From Gymnogyps californianus (lineage: Eukaryota; Chordata; Aves; Accipitriformes; Cathartidae): 64,000 nt of DNA. How positions within the stretch are numbered: position 1 is the stretch's first letter; every line of letters begins with the position of its first letter. A program made the position numbers and the translations under genes. A model generated the notes under the pieces. The model saw only the letters and a program-made list of their open reading frames with translations, made no database searches and was not told the DNA's origin. Shown here piece by piece: positions 12,401-25,578 of the stretch. Location of the stretch: positions 48,258,072 to 48,322,071 of the forward strand of contig NC_059500.1 of the NCBI RefSeq assembly GCF_018139145.2, given 5' to 3'.

Positions 12401-14099
12401 TGCACACAGATTAGCAGAAGGGCAGTCAGTTCTCTTTCGTGCACCAACACATCACCAAGGCTGAACTGTTAAACACTGTTTAATTTGTTTAGTGCTTATT
12501 GAAGTTGCAGTGATATGAATACCTGCATGGTGCACGTCCACACCAGAAATAATGCCCAGTGAAAACAGATATGCCCACATTGTGTAGAAAATAACACATA
12601 TACTTTATATATGTTCTCACTCTCTTAATACTGTCATCCACTTCTTCACTTTTCTAAAGGAACATAGACAACTCAGTCCCAGAGCAAGGAACACCCTGTT
12701 AATTCTCTGTGTAGTTGATGGCAGCTTGGTTTCTAGTATCCTTTGGTGTCTTGGTGAATCCCTTGGAATTGAATGAGGGCTGAATATTTCCCCATCGTTT
12801 TCCCATGGTAGTGATAGTGCATATTAGCACTTTCCTGTGGGGTTTCTCCAGTGACTAATCATGTTTCAGCCCAACCTGTAGACTTCCGTTGAGTAAGGAC
12901 AGTAATTGGGTCTTTTTCTGCTACATATGTGCTTTCTTAGAAAATCAACCTGGGAACAAGAAGACTCAGAACACTTGGGTTAAACATTCGTTATTCTGTC
13001 TGTTCCTGATCTCTAAAATTTAATCTCACTGCTCACTACAGGGTTTGCTGTGGAACAAATTTGTAATGCAGTGCAAAGGGGAGAGACCAAAAAGCAGCTG
13101 TTTCTCTAGAGTCTATTAAGTAGTAGAAGTGCAAGCTCTTTTTTTTGCCTTTTTTTTAAGATTTATATTTTTTGCTATAGGCAGGTGGGGAAAAGTTCAC
13201 CTCCTATTACCCACACAGTGGCAGTATTGCTGCCGCCTTCTTGTTATTTCTGTGCCTTTTCATTGCATAATTCTGCACCATCATCTCTACTTATTGAAAC
13301 CCTTTCTCCACACCACCCAGTGCAGCCATGTAATTTTCATAATCATTGCTTTTCCACTTAATAACTTTATCTGTGGAAATTCTTAGTAAGAACTAGTGAG
13401 AAGAGAAAAAGATATTTATCTTGTCCTCAGGAAACATTAGTACATAGGAACCACACCTGCTAATTCAGCTATTTCTTGTTTCAGGAAAAGGAAAAAGGTG
13501 GCAACTTGGACTAATGAAAAGGGTTAAATTGGCAGTGTCAGCACAATCAAAATTTCCACCACCCATTGTTTCCTGTACTAGTTCCAGACAGAAGATTGTG
13601 TCCTGAGGTGAGCTGGTAACCTGGAACCGAGCCCGTCCCCAAAAACAACTGCGAGCACCATTCACTGGTGCTGAATTCAGTCACACCAGAGCAAAGCAAA
13701 CTATCCCTGAGCTTCACTGAAACCAGAATAACTTCCTCTTGCGTTGCCACTTCACAACGGATGGGTCACTGGATGCTGTTGCTCAGTGCTAGCACAGTTA
13801 CATGGAGCAGAGGTGTGGTTACTGGCACCCCGGGGAAAATAGCAATGACTCCTCTTACTTGCAACTCCTCAAGGGTGGAGCAACCACACCAGGACGATGG
13901 ACACACAGCCCTGCTACCTCCAGCTACAGGCCACCTCAGCCTGCTGTCCTTCCCAAGAGACTCACACGAACCATGTTTGCTTTTCCTTAGTTACTTGTAG
14001 CTCAGAGGAACTCACAGCTGGGCATAAATGTGATCTGTGAAGTATGGAAGAGTGACTTGGACCTGAGAAACGTGGCATTTTAGCTTAGTCCCAGACAAA
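9421..14099. other. AT-rich noncoding block
   Basis: It holds a short T run (about 9606-9620), a GTTT repeat near 9832-9850 and scattered A/T runs. Frames of 60 to 110 codons exist around 10775-11047 and 13668-14000 on the plus strand, but they have no supported boundaries or recognisable product. No mobile element is recognised. Confidence 0.5.
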
Positions 14100-14220
14100 A
14101 ACAAAGCCTGGAATTCAGTTCCTCCTCATGCCTGAGACAGACCTGGTGGCCTTGGGCAAGTCACTTACTATAACTTCACTCACATGACTCTCAACACAGA
14201 TAACCTGCATCCTTTTGCAG
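14100..14220 (+). mobile_element. MIR-like CORE-SINE remnant
   Basis: The motif GGCCTTGGGCAAGTCACTTA (about 14148-14168) matches the well-known conserved core of MIR-type CORE-SINEs. The following C/T- and CA-rich stretch has the spacing expected of the rest of the core. The left part resembles the tRNA-derived head only weakly. The copy is old and its ends are approximate. Confidence 0.6.
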
Positions 14221-16125
14221 TACAGTTCTTTGAAAATAAATCCTCATTTATTTATTAAAATAAAAAAAAAGACAGAGAAATAAGCATCAGGGGAACTAAG
14301 TGGAATTAGAGATAGGTAGCGGTAAGAGGGAAATTTAGGGTAAACCTCTTTTGTATTACATGCACATGTGTATGGACAGTTCTGCTATCTCAAGAGTGTT
14401 TTGTTTTGTTTTTGTGAATAAACAACCAGGTACACACCTGAAAGAAGGTAATCTGCCTTTTTCAACTGTAAAATGATGCTGATGACTCTCCTATGCTCTA
14501 TTTTTTTTTGTCCATGGACCTTAGAAGCCATATAAGCAGGATGATTTCACCACAAACTTTGTATCAAGCAGCTCTGACCAGCCTTCTCTATGACACCAAC
14601 CAGTTACTATGATTTAAGCCTGCTGATTGGCAATATGACCATCTTAGCAGTGAAGCATATCCGGTATCTATGCCATGAGAGCCTATTAAGAAATTATTTC
14701 CTGTAGCTGTTTCAACTGAGATTAAATGGAAAAGACCTCTCCTTGCCCAAAAATATGTTTCTTTCTTGAATGCTGATCCAACCCAGAAGCTGAGAAAAAT
14801 GAGAGAATACAGCATGTAGATAGAAGCCTCTTTAAGTGTGGAATTTTTGCCTTTGGTCATACCTTTCAATGCATTTCTCCCCAGTGCAAAGTCTTTGCCA
14901 GTACATCTGACATCCAGTTACACCTGGAAACCTTTTCAGTGGTCAAGTTTTACGTTATCATCTAAGCCACATTTAGTTGATATTTCAAAAGGCTGTTCAA
15001 TATGAAGAATCAAAAAGATTTCACTGTAACAAAATCTCAACATTCAGGTCACTATGCAGAGCAGACACTTTGCTTAAAACAGGTGTAAAAAATAAACAGA
15101 ACAAGGTCTGTCTGCTCCTGTTTGTTCACAACAGGAGTGACATCCAAATGTGAGTTTCAGGCACTGTGACCACAGGACAAACTGTTCAGCTGTCTACATG
15201 TAAAACTGAGAAAAGTCATCTTTGCATACACTCCCTCCTGTACAATGAATCTGGTGTATTTTATAATGTGTACTGTATCATTTTCAGACCTGAGGTAATC
15301 CACTCAGGATGACACAAAGAGTTCAATCAGTAAGCAAGAAATGCCTGTGCCTGGCAGGCAACAAGGGTTTAATGTAGAGGTGACCGATGTCAATGGAATA
15401 CCAAGTGCCTTGCATCAGGCCTTTGGAATGTAATAATGGTACAATTTCCAGGTAGACAAATACAACCTTTTAGATGACACTTCTTCATGCGTAATTAAAT
15501 GACCTGGTGCTGCTTGCGGGAACCACCACTGGAGCAGCAGCGGACAGGTAGGGCTGCCCAGAGGGTGACTGAGTGCTCTCTCAGCTGCATTCCTGCTACA
15601 GACATGGAGGGATCTGGCTACCAGTGCCATTGTTGTTACGGTTTCCTCAATGAGTTTCAGTGAGTTTCAGTGTCTTACCTTCTGTCACTGATGTTCAGTT
15701 CACATCAGTGCAGCACCTGTCAAACACCAGCCAGAGCCTAGCATGTTGTTCCTTCTGGGCTGGGCAGAATTGCATTAACGTCTGTTCCCTGGAGGGAAGA
15801 TTTTCCTCCTGGAGCTACCCTGCCATGGAGGGCAGGTCTGGGTTCTCATGCCACTGAGCCCAGGGCCCAGCACATTTCCAGACTCTCTGCAGGGATGCCC
15901 TCTAGACTCCCTGGGACTGAAAGTCATTGCTCAAAAAGGTGGATATATAATTCCCAGGGACTGAGGTGAGAAACTCCCTTGCCTTGATCCTGGACACTTT
16001 TATTTTAAATAAAGGCAGTTCTTACTGGCAGAGGTCTGCAACTTGAGGTCCTGTGTTAGTGGGACTATTTTCGACAGAGCACTTGAATAAAGCACGCTCT
16101 TGCATCCACTGTGTGAATGACTTAC
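14221..16125. other. Noncoding block with no firm feature
   Basis: A poly(A)-like stretch lies at 14262-14271. A minus-strand GAAG|GTAAGA donor near 15676 follows an open frame (about 15710-15795) that ends in a stop before the donor, so no exon is called. Nothing else is recognised. Confidence 0.45.
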
Positions 16126-16179
16126 CTGACCTGCAGGAGTAAGCTTAAGAAAGGGCAAAACCAGGTTTAATAAACATAT
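16126..16179 (-). CDS. Weak candidate small exon
   Basis: The 54 bp segment is exactly 18 codons (ICLLNLVLPFLKLTPAGQ), phase 0 at both ends, with a consensus donor CAG|GTAAGT at 16125-16120. The acceptor (GGATAG, AG at 16181-16180) is acceptable. A stronger acceptor-like site lies only five bases before the donor, which complicates the picture. The donor is the best evidence here. Confidence 0.25.
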
Positions 16180-19100
16180 CTATCCAAAAAGTAAACCTAA
16201 TTTTCAAGTGAACTGCACTAATACTTACCACAGAACTAAATAATTTATGGTATTGCTAATGACTTGCTGAGATTTTCACTTATAGCTTAACAATGTGATT
16301 ATAGGCTAGTTTAATGGAGATGAAAAGTTATTCTCTTTGAAAGATGCTGTGGTGTCTAAGGAAATCAGCTAAAACAGAAGACTTTTTGTACCTAGCAGAT
16401 CAATCTCATATTTTTCTTATTATTCTTTTATATCCACCTAGTTATTTTTCAGTCAAGGTTTATATTATGATAAACATGCAACTCCTCCACTGACGTGTAT
16501 ATCAGCTTTTACTATATATGAGTAAAGTGTAGGTAAATCCACACAGCTAGGAGTAAAGAGCGTATCTATCTCCTCTATAAGATGTAATCAAGGAGTAATA
16601 CTTTGAAATAAAGCCTAAAGTGTATAGGTATTATGGCTTATATGTACTAGAAGAGAAAGCCCAATAACTAAAATTCACAACATTTTTAAGACCTAGTTTC
16701 ATTTCCAGCTGTTTTCAATCTCATCTCATATCTCAGTGGGAAACAGAAATAGACATTGCAAATAATTTTGGAATATTTTAATTGATTGTGGGCGAAAGTT
16801 ATGAAACATAAGATATAAATATAATAATTATTTTGTTGTATATTTTTTTCTTTCATGTGCAGAGTATTTTTCAGTTTCTTTTGCTTATATTTAAATCTTT
16901 CAGCCTTCAAGTGAACAGCTGTCCACCATAATCAGAAACTTGAATAGTAAACCAATAAAACTGGCAAAACCAAGTGAGCAGTGGGACTAGATATTTGGCT
17001 TTGTAAAGCTGATTGGCTAAAGATTTTTTCATTCTTTTTACTGGGGAAGAGCTTCACTTAGATCTGAAGGTAGGCAGACTTCTTCCTTGTAAAATCCAGA
17101 TCACACACAAAGACAAAGGGAGAAAGCGTTATATACTTTTCTTTCCATTTAATAGCAATTTTAATCTACTTTAAAATGCACTGAAAAGCACTGGGAGGCC
17201 CCGCGATCCTTTGGTTGCCTCAAACCGTCTGTTTCAGCTTCGGCCCTAGCCACGGTGTCTGCTGTTTGAAGCCTTTGAAGTATCTACAGATTGTGCTGAC
17301 ACTGCCCTCAGCAACTCAAGGGAGGAACCAGTAGTTTGAAGGAGAAAAAAATCCTCTGCTCACAGCCAAGTTTTGACTTATCTGTCAGCTTTGGTCCAAT
17401 CCAAAGCTACTTCAAAAGGCTTCAAAGTGCAGACACAGTGGCTGGGACTGAAGTTGACTTTGGAGATTTTAGGATCCAGGACTCAATAACATTTTCCAAA
17501 ATTAAATTGTAAATGGATTAAAATGAAGTCATATAATTAAATATATACTCCAACTCCTTTTAAAACCCTTTGCAATCTACTGATAAAGTGTGCTCTGGAA
17601 GAGGTAGACATTTGACAACGAACAATTGTTTAATTGTGTTTCAGTTTAATTTAATAATCTCTGTTCTATCTGTGAAACAACATGAAAGGTTATTAAAAGA
17701 TAACTGCCTCAGGTGCTGAGTAAAGCTGGCCTTGCGCCCCACTGCTGAGCTCAAGGTGAGTCATTGCTTTCTGGTATTGTTACACACAGATCCTCAATGT
17801 ATTTAAAACCTACATTCAGATTTATGAATACCTCTGGCTCATGATTCCACTCATATTTCTCAGACTTTTTTCACTACCAGAATATACAGCAGTGTTTTAA
17901 AACCATATTTCATCAAAATATACTAGTTTAAGTAAATCTAATAAATGTATGATCCCAAGGTCTTCCTACTAAACACCAGTGGCATTCTTAAAGCTAGACA
18001 TTTTCCCAGAATCTCTTTTCTTGGGAGAGGAGAACACGCATGGGAACAGGATGTTTTGGGGAAGGCCACTTTGGATGCCCGTTGAATCTGTGTTCTGGCT
18101 GATCAACAGCAAGAACTTGAACTGTGATTGTCATACCCCAACAAGGCACCGTAGCCCATTAGGTCACCAGAGAAGAGAAAATCCTCTCCTTGTGTCTTCC
18201 TTTTTGAAGTTGCTCCTCCTTACATTAAGCAAATAAATATTTCTTTGTCCAGGAAAAGGGAAACTGATTCTGCCTTAAGATAGCTCTGTAAAATGTGGGA
18301 AGGTCAGGTAGTATTTCTCTGTTCCTGTGACTACGCTTTTTGTACAAGGTGAAACAAGTTCAGGAAGAGAGATGAAAAACTCAGTCTGGAATACGGCAAA
18401 ACTTGCTGATTAGTCATTCTTCTGAAATGCGGGAGCAAGTAGATATTTCAGGTAGGTGGATCCTGGGGGAGGAAAGGAGCTCTCCCTTTGTGTCCAATGT
18501 TTTTGTGACTTCTCAGAGCCCAACTACGCTGCAGACTGGCAAAGAAGTACTCACAACAGCTCTCAGCTGTGTCATTCAAGCACAGAAGCTGTCTAGCTGT
18601 GGAAGAACATGAAGGTGTGTGCTAGTTTCTCTGCTTTTTACTGCCTGTGGGTTTTGCTGAGCTGTGGGGCACCCAGATGCTGCTGGGACCTGCTCTGCGG
18701 GTTTTGCCCACTTTGGTTGCTGTGAAGAGAAGCAGTAAGAGCTGTTCCAGATTATTTTTGGTTTAGTGAGGTAGCTGAACCTGGGTGATTCTTGCAAAAC
18801 TTGCTGAAGAGCTGAAAAGTGTTTCCTTTTAAGGACGGAAGTGTTTTTCTCACTTCTCATCAAAAAGGCTTTTGTCATAAGCATAGAATTTATTTAGAGT
18901 GGTCTCAGTTATTACTATCCAAGTCTGGAGAAATCTGGTAGAGAAGGGAAACAGCCAAAGGATGGCCTTCTTTACACTGACATGCCTCTCATCAGGGAAG
19001 GAGGACTGTCATATGAAAGAAACCAGTCAGTTCAGTTCACATAGTATAGTCTAAGGTTGTAATCCAAGACATATTATGCATTTCAAAAGAGCTGCGGAGG

Positions 19101-22100
19101 CATGTTCATACAGTGCAAAAGGAAAAGTTTATTTATTTATAACATGCTGGGAATCCTGACTGGTGATTTGTAATCAGTCTAATACTTGGCATCAACATTT
19201 GTGATTAAATGGATTAGTGCAACTGTCTAATTAGACAAAGCACTGTAGAATTCCCTTCAGATACACAATTGTTAATTAAGCAGAATACTGTAATTTAATT
19301 TTCCACATGCAGCTACTTCCTGTAACACAGAACATTTCCACTGATACATGGACATGCTTAATACCACTTGGAAATTTAATGAAAGAGCTTAGGGCAGGAA
19401 GCAGAAGTAAATGCTTCACATTGCTGAAAATTAATTTGGGTAAGTACAACATAATCACCCTTACATGGCTAACTCTCTGACCGAATGAGTGAAATAGGTT
19501 CAGATTTCTTTAAAGCCCGGTTGTGAACACATGAGAAAGATGTTGACTTGTGCCTTTGTTTTTTTCAGCGTGCAGGTGTACCTATAGCCTTTCTACGAGC
19601 ATTTTAATGAAACAGTCAATACACCAATAGGCTGAGCTATTTCTGTATTGTACTGAGTCTGGCTGCGATGGAGTTAGCTTTCTTCACAGCAGCTTGCATG
19701 GTGCTGTGTTTTGCATTTGTGGATAAAACAGTGTTGACAACACACCAGTGTTTTTGCTATGGCTGAGCAATGCTCACACAGCATCAAGGATTTCTCTCCA
19801 AACACCTGCATCCCCAAAGGCCAGTAGACTGAGGGTGGGTCAAAGGTTGGGAGGGGATATGGCTGGGACAACTGACCCAAACTGACCAAAGGGGTATTCT
19901 GAATTTCTTATCTGCCTTTGGGGTGGAAAAATATACAATTAAAAAACCCTTAGATATTTCTAAATGAAGTCTTTTTGTCCAGACAATCCCTCAAAATTTT
20001 TAAAGGCTCAGGCTGAAGGAAGCATCACTCTTTCCCACTGCTTTCTGAAGGCAGAGGTATGGGGGATACCCCTCTAAAAGAAAGATTAGTTGGCTTTCTT
20101 AATGATTTTGCTGCCCCAAAGCTGAGAATGAAGAAACTGTAATTGCCTGAATTTTTGTGTTGTATTGGTAAAAGAGATAAGAGTGTGGAGAGAAATGAAA
20201 AAAACAAAGGTGCAACTGAATTAAGTTAGAAAAGCAGAAACTAAAAAAAACCCTGAACAGTAGACATCTATCTAAATATTTAAAAGTCTTTTCAGCTAGA
20301 AATCAGGAATACCTCCTTGGTATTTCTATACTCTTTTAAAAGGCAGTCATCAAACTAATTTTAAATTTAAAGAATAATCTCATCAGAAAAACTCTTATGT
20401 TAACTTTTGTATTCACATTTAAAACATAAGGAATAGAGAAAAGCAAATATTCAATGGCTCAGACCTCCTTCAGTGACTAATACATGGAAAACTTCAGTGA
20501 AAATATCAGCTATAGATTTATTTGGAGGCAAAGGAAAGACATGCCTTAAAGATGGTCCTTTTTTTATTAGAACATCACTTTTAGCTGTAAATTAAATCAT
20601 TAACCAGAATTACCTTTCTGCAGATAGCAATTTTCCATGCAAATATGACTAGATCCAGACATTTGCTTATGCAAAGCAGATGTGATATTTTCTTTTTTGT
20701 ACTTCTTCTCTCCTACCAAAAGAAATTTCTTCTCTCAGATACAGAAGTTGTACTTTTTGAGACAGGGGAGGATATTTTGAGAATAATCCAGCAAGTATCG
20801 CTGCTGAGTTTTCTGGGGTCAAAACCAAAAATATTTCCAAATAGCACACTACTCTTATGGGGATGAAAAGTTTGACCAAGATACAGAAACACGTAAATGA
20901 AAGAGAAATAACATGATTTGATACTATTCTATACCAGACTTCAACTTCTAGCTACTTCAGCTGTAGCTTTAAATAACAAAAGAAGATAAGCCTGTATTCT
21001 TCAGCATCCAGCATCTCATTATCCTAGCCCTACACCCATCTGTTTTTAAAACATGTTGCAAAGCACCTACACAAGAATTAAAGGGAAAAGGAACAGAAAA
21101 ATAAAATAGGAAAAAGAGAGTCTTCAGGGCACAAGAGTCTTTTAACTATGCCTCAACTTGCTTCAGGGTCTGAATCAAAGTACAACATTTTGTAGGATAG
21201 CCATGAATAAATAAGTTATTTTATCTGAACAATCAATGTAAAATTGTTTCACATCCTGCAACTTGTAAGCACTTTAACTTATTGTTTAGTATGCATGTCC
21301 CATGATTTTTAAAAGCTGACTTTTGTTCCCTGCAGGTAAAGCATACCAAAGAGTAGGCAGAAATACCCATTGCCCTACAGCTAATAAAAGTCAAAGTACG
21401 TTCTAATTAAGAAGTTAGGATGACTCATAATATAATCCACAGTATTCCTAAATGATGGGATTAAATGTGGATAAGGTTTTCAGAGCAAGATGGATATAGA
21501 GGTTTTAGCCCTGGAGGAGGTTACCAGAGCCAAGAACTCTATGATTTACCAAATGGTTTTGCACTCTTTACAGTCTGGTTAGAACTCTTCTCACTAACTT
21601 TTGGAGATGTAGTATGTTCTTTCTTATAAGCACTTCATAACTTTCATTACCTTTTGTTAACTACTAGCATAATGCTTCTTTGTTGGAAATCCTTCTAGTT
21701 AATTATCCTTTTAAGCCAACATCCTTTGCTTTACAGTTAAATTTCAGCTGTGTTTTGTTGAAGTCCAAGGGAAGATAAAATTACAGAGTGAAACAAGGAC
21801 ATGGCATAGAAGCATTAAAAAATTCCCTTTCCCATGCATAAAATTCAGAAGGGACTTGAGGAGGAAGACTATTTTATTTTACTTTCAGCGGGTTGCTCAA
21901 ATTCAGTTCAATCCAAAATGAAATTGTAAGCTGGACTGAAGAAACCAAGATTTGTTTTCATATTATAGCCGTTATTCATTTATAGGAAACAAGGTTTAGA
22001 AATCACAAATTAAAATCAGACTGGTCCAGTATACTGCAACTCACAAATAGTTTAATTCGATGTCAAATTAAACAAATATCTATCTATGCTTAGAATAAAA

Positions 22101-22704
22101 AGTGAAAATTTGGGGAGTTTTGTATTAGAACAAAAAATTTTAAATTTACTTGTTAACACAAGTGTGCTTTTCAACACGATGCTAAAAAGTACCACAAAGG
22201 GGAAAAAAACCCCAGTATTTATTTCTGCTGGTGGGAATACCACCACTTTCTTCATCTCATATTATCTTGAAATATCCTATTTGACCTTAGGGACCTGTTT
22301 GGAGGGACAAGACTTCCTTAAGATTTTTGGCAGAAGACAGGTCAGAGGATACAAATAAAGAAGCATCTGAGCAAACTAATCCTAATAAAGCTGAGGTCAG
22401 TGTACTTTTTGAGAGACGATAGTGCAATCATTTGGCAAGTAATGAAGAGAGCATTTGAAGGAGTTCACAACCACTGCAATTAACAAGTATATTTATTTCC
22501 TCTTCACAAGCCTGAAACAGTCTCTAGTGGTAGCAGTAGACAGATGCTAGCACCATGAATGATGAAAAATACAAGGTATAGCAAAACTTGTTTGAGCATT
22601 TATATTTATATTTACATGTATGTATTATTTATAGGAACTTATTTAGGTCACATTAGGCTTCAGACTCCTTTATGGGCTCAGATGAGCAGTTGGAAAATGG
22701 AAGT
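16180..22704. other. AT-rich noncoding block
   Basis: It contains a CpG-richer patch at about 17195-17270 and no recognised mobile element. The minus frame 18576-18884 (102 codons) is open and partly protein-like, but its best acceptor is followed by poor donors. No exon is called. Confidence 0.45.
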
Positions 22705-22870
22705 TCTGTTCTCAGTTCTGTCTGACCTGGAGATGTCTTTCAACTCACTGCATCAATATTCCTCTTCCTGATTTACTTTGGATTGTCAGCTCGCTGAGGC
22801 AAGGACTGTCTTTGATTTCTCTGCATGTAAACAGTTGCTAGCACAGAGCAGTTTCAGGTGCAGCTGAAGT
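22705..22870 (+). mobile_element. MIR/L2-like SINE 3' remnant
   Basis: The stretch 22721-22775 follows the MIR core pattern (TGACCT...GTC..T.AACTCACTG...TTCCTCTTC). It is followed by GATTGTCAGCTCGCTGAGG and CAAGGACTGTCTTTG, the pattern of the L2-type tail shared by MIR elements (TGTAAGCTCCTTGAGGGCAGGGAC). CTAGCACAG near 22838 fits the usual GCCTAGCACAG block. Order and strand agree throughout. The copy is strongly diverged. Confidence 0.62.
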
Positions 22871-25547
22871 GTTTAGGGTTATGTTATGTATTTACAGGTG
22901 TGTCTATAACCAAATACTTAATTAAATTTCTAATGAGTCTCATCAGTTTTACAAACTTGCAAATCCTGCTAATTTGCACTAGTTCTTGGCCATTTTGTTG
23001 ATTGCTCTCCCAAATCTTGGTTAGGAATTTCAAAGAGGTAAAGCACCATCTCCCTTTTCACATTCTCCCTGAAAACATAAGCAGTATAACAAATCTTCCT
23101 CTTTCTCCTGAAATTCAAATGCTATCTGCAGCTGGAAATAAGTCTCAAATATTCTACATTGTCTGGAGAAAAAGATGGCAAGGCAGAAGTCCAGTCGCAG
23201 GTAAATGTTACAGAAGTGTGGGTAAGCATTAGCAGGTATGACAGATTTATAGAGATGTTTTTGATGGTTACTTCAGGTAAATACAAAGTCATGTAGACTG
23301 TGTTGAAATGTCTGGGAATTGTTTCAGGTAGTATCTGTGTTCAAGCCACCTTTGATGAAAAATGTGAATTAAACACCAAACTAAGTATTTTTTAATCATA
23401 AGCAGAGCAAAAGCTCCTATAAGGATTTAAACAGAAATGACAACAGAAGGCCTTATAATTATCACAGCTTTTTTTGCTGTTAACACATCACTCAGTCTGC
23501 CAGTGAAACTTTAGAAACCAGGGACCTTATAACATGGAGAGGGAGCATCGCTATTCTGTGATCCAGTGTTCCTACACCTGTGGCTTTGGAAAAAAAACCA
23601 ACCAAAACACTAGATTAACTTGCAATGGGACAGCTATATTTCATGAGCAGTGTAAAAGGCAAGCCTTAAAAGATTAAGACTTTAAAAAAATCTCATGAGA
23701 ATTGGCAGTGCTGTGAAACCAGTATCATGTTATTGCTTTTTCACTTTTTTCCACTTGCTCTTGGACTTCATTCAGGTTTGGAAGTTTAGTGTACTGAGCA
23801 GTATACAATGACCTGGAAGAAATGGTCCAGCTACAGATCATTGTGCAGAACATGTGCTGGCAGAGGCAGGTAAATTCCCTTTTCCCTGAAACTCCTGGGA
23901 AGGGGGGTGGGGTGGGTGGAAAGCTATACGGAGAAATTTCAAGGGAAGTAAGACGAAGGATTTTGTAATATATCCCACCACAACACTGAGCAGGAAGACA
24001 CGCCAGGGTGACAAGGCTTCTGTAAAAAAAGTCAGAGGGATCCTATTCCATGAACTCTCTTTCCAAACATGAAAAAGCTGTCTCATTCTGATAAATGAGG
24101 TAGAAAGGGAGAGCAAAGAAAGGTGCATTTTTCAGCCACATAGTATAGGTGACTTGTACACAAGCATTGTTGTACCACATGCAAGTCTACTGCCAAATCT
24201 CATGACCAAAGAGTTAGGGGCCTGCAAGTCAGTTAAAAGAGTTTTTACTAATCCTGCTACTAATGGTACTGCTGTGCCACTATTGAATAAACCAAACCGA
24301 GAGCATTACAGGAAAACATAGCACTAGTTATCAGAGCTTGAAAGTGAAAAGAAAAAATGCCATCCAAAAACTCAAGTAGCTCTCACTTAGTCTTGGAGGC
24401 TTGGTACAGAGGGCTCACTGCAGAGGCACACTTAGCTCACGAAACTACCTTCTTAAGAGCCTAAGTACAAACTTCATAAGAGCCTGGAAGTTGGACGTGG
24501 TTTGAAATTCATGACAGAAAATTCACATACAGAGGAAAACCAAACTAGCTTGAAGAAGTTTTTCATTGATAACCAACAGCTATTCTAGTTACAAACGAGA
24601 TGTGTGGCAGATTATATTGCTTGTATATAATGTTCCCTAATCTCATAAATTCACCACAAGCCTAATCACCCACTGTTATGCAGCCTGTGAGATTTTTAGG
24701 CAAACAACATTAAAAATTGTTGTTTGTCTCAGAATCACTTGATATGCAGGACAGACAGTTTTTCTCAGAGTAACCAGAGGGATGCATTTAACCAATATTT
24801 CACCATTAATACCTGTACTAATATACGCAATCCACTTTAACTTATGTCAGTTTAGGGAACAAAAAATTGAAAAGTTAGTTTTGTTCCACATAGCATGTAC
24901 AGAGTCCTCAAAGAAGTATGAAGCTTCTTGATCTAATATATATTAGAGGTGACCTCAGCCCAAGTATCCAATTCAGCATTCAGGGGAAAATGATTTAGAT
25001 ACTAGGATCAATTTCTATTCCCTTCTGTGATTTCTGTGAATTTAATAATTGAGGGTTGAATGCAAAGAAGCATCAGGGCTTGAATGTATCAAGGCTTTCT
25101 GACATTTCCCAAACCCAAGTCATATTAAGCTACGTCAATTTTTTTCAATCCCAACAACAGTAATTATTTTTAATAAGAGGATTAATAACCTACCAAAAAA
25201 ATTTCTATGCACTCCTTCTAGATATAAAGGCTAGATTCAGTCCCACAACTAACCAATTAACCACGCACAGTTTGATTTCATTTGTATGGACAGATACACT
25301 AGACCTTATGAGAAAGTCCAGTATCACACAAAAAAATTGAATAGACCCACATTAATCTGCAATAGGTTTAAAGTGCCTGGCAGTAAAGCATACAGGTAAC
25401 CAAATGTTACAAGAAGTATTTAGCTCACACAATAAATGTTTAACACACATCTCAGATAAAGAATTCAACTTGGCATTCAACTGATAATTTCACAGAAAGC
25501 CCATACCATCTTTTTTCCACCAGCCACTCATTGTTTTGGGGTCTTGG
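22871..25547. other. AT-rich noncoding block
   Basis: A strong minus-strand acceptor (CTCTGACTTTTTTACAG, near 24022-24038) precedes a region open in all three frames, but no convincing donor follows. No repeat family is recognised. Confidence 0.45.
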
Positions 25548-25578
25548 TTTATTTATTTATTTATTTATTTATTTATTT
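25548..25578. repeat. (TTTA)n microsatellite
   Basis: There are about eight perfect TTTA units. It is likely length-polymorphic and has no other sign of function. Confidence 0.92.

Noticed and set aside
15710..15795. Minus exon ending at a GAAG|GTAAGA donor near 15676
   Set aside because: The best frame meets a stop before the donor, so no open exon fits.
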